From Corynebacterium fournieri (GTDB taxonomy: Bacteria; Actinomycetota; Actinomycetes; Mycobacteriales; Mycobacteriaceae): a stretch of DNA of 64,000 nt. Numbering within the stretch: the first letter of the stretch is position 1; every line of letters begins with the position of its first letter. The translations under genes and the position numbers were made by a program. The notes beneath the pieces are model-generated. The model searched no databases, was not told where the DNA came from, and saw only the letters and a program-made list of their open reading frames with translations. Shown piece by piece: positions 62,156-64,000 of this stretch. The stretch lies in NCBI RefSeq assembly GCF_030408775.1, contig NZ_CP047210.1, positions 930,001 through 994,000 of the forward strand, given 5' to 3'.

Positions 62156-62455
62156 GTGGCTGAGATTTCACGCGACGAGGTGTCGCGCATCGCACGCTTG
62201 GCGCGCATTGCGCTCAAAGACGAGGAGCTGGACGACATTGCCCAGCAGCTGGACACGATCGTGGACGCGGTCTCGAAGGTGCAAAGCGTGGACACCGAGG
62301 GCGTGACCCCGATGAGCCACCCGCACTCCATCGACGCAGGCATGCGCGAGGACGTGGAGAAGAAGACGCTGACGCAGGCTGAGGCGCTGGACCAGGCACC
62401 GGCGGTGGAGGAAGACCGTTTCGTGGTGCCCCAGATTCTGGGAGAGGGAGACTAA
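62156..62455 (+). CDS. gatC: Asp/Glu-tRNA amidotransferase subunit C
   Basis: A 99-aa subunit stabilising GatA in the GatCAB complex, which converts misacylated Glu-tRNA(Gln) (and Asp-tRNA(Asn)) to the right amide. Typical VSRIARLARIAL and DGVTPMSHP-like (EGVTPMSHPHS). GTG start, -10 box TAAGAT about 45 bases upstream. gatA follows after 6 bases. Confidence 0.95.
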   Translation: MAEISRDEVSRIARLARIALKDEELDDIAQQLDTIVDAVSKVQSVDTEGVTPMSHPHSIDAGMREDVEKKTLTQAEALDQAPAVEEDRFVVPQILGEGD

Positions 62456-62461
62456 GCAGAC

Positions 62462-63943
62462 ATGACGCAGTACACGATTCCGGCCGAAGGTATCGTCGCA
62501 AAGCCAGCGCACGAGCTCGCAGCAATGATCCAGTCCGGTGAGGTCACCTCCCGCGAAGTCACGCAAGCCTTCCTCGACCGCATCGCTGAGGTCGACGGGG
62601 AGCTCGGCGCCTTCCTGCACGTCGGTGCCGACGAGGCGCTGGCGGCCGCGGACAAGGTGGACGAGCAGGTCAAGAACGGTGAAGAGCCGGCCTCCGCGCT
62701 CGCGGGCGTGCCGCTGGCGCTGAAGGACCTGCTGGTCACCACCGACGCGCCGACCACCGCGGCGTCGAAGATGCTCGAGGGCTACATGAGCCCCTACGAC
62801 GCCACCGTGGTGTCCAAGCTGCACGCGGCCGGCATCCCGATTCTGGGCAAGACCAACCTGGACGAGTTCGCCATGGGGTCTTCGACGGAAAATTCGGCGT
62901 ACAAGCAGACGAAGAACCCGCACGACCTCAAGCGCGTGCCGGGTGGCTCCGGCGGCGGCACTGCGGCGGCGCTCGCATCCGGCGAAGCCCCGCTGGGCAT
63001 CGGCACCGACACGGGCGGCTCCATCCGCCAGCCGGCGTCGCTGACCGGCACCGTGGGCGTGAAGCCGACCTACGGTGGGGTGTCCCGCTACGGCGTGATC
63101 GCGTGCGCGTCTTCCCTGGACCAGGTCGGCCCGTGCGCGAACAACGTGCTCGATACCGCGCTGTTGCACGAGATCATCGGCGGCCACGACGAGTTCGACG
63201 CCACCTCCGTGGACCGCGATGTGCCGGCGTGCGCCGAAGCCGCACGCGAAGGCGCGAAGGGCGACCTCAGCGACGTGAAGATCGGTCGCGTGAAGCAGTT
63301 CGAGCGCCCCGGCACGCAGGAGGGCGTGAAGGAAGCCGTCGACGCCGCCTACGCGCAGCTGGAGCGCCAAGGTGCGGAGATCGTCGAGGTGGATTGCCCC
63401 AGCTTCGAAGACGTCATGGGCGCCTACTACCTCATCCAGACCTCCGAGGTGAGCTCGAACCTCGCGCGCTTCGACGGCATGCGCTACGGACAGCGCGTCG
63501 GTGATGACGGCACGCACTCCGCCGAGGAAGTCATGGCCGCCACCCGCGGCGCGGGCTTCGGCGCCGAGGTCAAGCGCCGCATCATCCTGGGCACCTACGC
63601 ACTGTCCGTGGGCTACTACGACGCGTACTACCTGCAGGCGCAGCGCGTGCGCACCTTGGTGGCGCAGGACTTTGCCAAGGCGTTCGAGGCGTGCGACGTC
63701 ATCGCAGCGCCGTCCACCCCGACCACCGCCTTCAAGCTCGGCGATAAGGTGGACGACCCGCTGGCGATGTACAACTTCGACCTGTTCACCCTGCCGCTGA
63801 ACCTGGCTGGCCTGCCCGGCATGTCGGTTCCGGCGGGCGAGGCATCCGACACCAACCTGCCGGTGGGCCTGCAGCTGATCGCCCCCGCGTTTGAGGACGC
63901 GCGTCTGTACCGCGTGGGTGCCGCTTTTGAAGCCGGCCGTTAA
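62462..63943 (+). CDS. gatA: Asp/Glu-tRNA amidotransferase subunit A
   Basis: A 493-aa amidase supplying ammonia. Amidase signature [17 protein letters not shown] and [17 protein letters not shown]; Ser-cisSer-Lys triad (Lys in [10 protein letters not shown]). GatB is not in the window. Followed by a terminator, so the operon is gatC-gatA here. Confidence 0.97.
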   Translation: MTQYTIPAEGIVAKPAHELAAMIQSGEVTSREVTQAFLDRIAEVDGELGAFLHVGADEALAAADKVDEQVKNGEEPASALAGVPLALKDLLVTTDAPTTAASKMLEGYMSPYDATVVSKLHAAGIPILGKTNLDEFAMGSSTENSAYKQTKNPHDLKRVPGGSGGGTAAALASGEAPLGIGTDTGGSIRQPASLTGTVGVKPTYGGVSRYGVIACASSLDQVGPCANNVLDTALLHEIIGGHDEFDATSVDRDVPACAEAAREGAKGDLSDVKIGRVKQFERPGTQEGVKEAVDAAYAQLERQGAEIVEVDCPSFEDVMGAYYLIQTSEVSSNLARFDGMRYGQRVGDDGTHSAEEVMAATRGAGFGAEVKRRIILGTYALSVGYYDAYYLQAQRVRTLVAQDFAKAFEACDVIAAPSTPTTAFKLGDKVDDPLAMYNFDLFTLPLNLAGLPGMSVPAGEASDTNLPVGLQLIAPAFEDARLYRVGAAFEAGR

Positions 63944-63950
63944 CCCCTGG

Positions 63951-63985
63951 AATACCCTCGCAGCCTTGGCTGCGGGGTATTTTCT
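63951..63985 (+). terminator. Terminator of gatCA
   Basis: AATACCC and GGGTATT (63951-63957/63975-63981) continue into CGCAGCC/GGCTGCG (63959-63965/63968-63974) with one bulged T and a two-base apex, followed by TTTTCTT. Strong Rho-independent form. Confidence 0.9.
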
Positions 63986-64000
63986 TGTGCTGATCGACCA

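Overview
The window reads as chromosomal DNA of a high-GC actinobacterium, almost certainly a Corynebacterium. The evidence is gene order and gene content: argS-lysA-hom-thrB, rho-prfA-prmC-sua5-wecA-atpI-atpBEFHAGDC-DUF2550-nucS, and a cysteine desulfurase...mnmA...ligA...gatCA order. It also carries a 13E12-type HNH gene, GlgE, the mismatch endonuclease NucS, and many genes whose start codon lies 6-9 bases after a TAnnnT -10 box with no room for a leader.

Layout. 1-2400 is a scrappy accessory patch: a broken Shedu-like (DUF4263) gene at the left edge, a cadmium regulator and a frameshifted cadmium exporter, then gene-free DNA with short repeats ending at a tRNA-Arg(CCG). 2569-7396 (minus) is an L-lactate module: permease lldP, then lutABC. 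7563-12975 holds argS-lysA and hom-thrB. 12972-19684 is variable: an HNH gene, a triple palindromic repeat, a glycerol-dehydrogenase-like gene, a surface von Willebrand A protein flanked by a perfect 33-base direct repeat, and an acyl-CoA ligase. 19733-33517 is the core translation-termination, envelope and ATP-synthase block. 33544-36191 has DUF2550, nucS and small genes. 36188-40413 (minus) is glgE-glgB. 40506-44501 holds an ABC ATPase, a Nudix hydrolase, a THUMP-like methyltransferase and a cysteine desulfurase.

44553-53304 looks like an insertion between the cysteine desulfurase and mnmA, which are normally neighbours. It contains a secreted GH25 lysozyme, a spermidine-synthase-fold protein, an ABC-2 exporter with its own two-component system, and a copper unit (copB-csoR) with a clear CsoR operator. 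The exporter operon and the sensor operon carry matching 20-base dyads, which suggests a self-contained stress-response circuit. 53379-63985 returns to core genes (mnmA, exonuclease, ligA, gatCA), interrupted by a small operon (HTH regulator, serine hydrolase, membrane protein) under a 19+19-base perfect palindrome, and by an orphan cytochrome P450 beside an ACT-domain protein.

The observations I find most interesting are the palindrome at 60139-60180, the matched dyads of the two-component/ABC island, the three-fold double-palindrome repeat at 14399-14561, the 33-base repeat bracketing the vWA gene, and hairpins placed exactly at the stop codons of the two most abundant ATP-synthase subunits (c and alpha). 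No complete, clearly new defence system is visible; the Shedu-like gene is broken and cut by the window edge.
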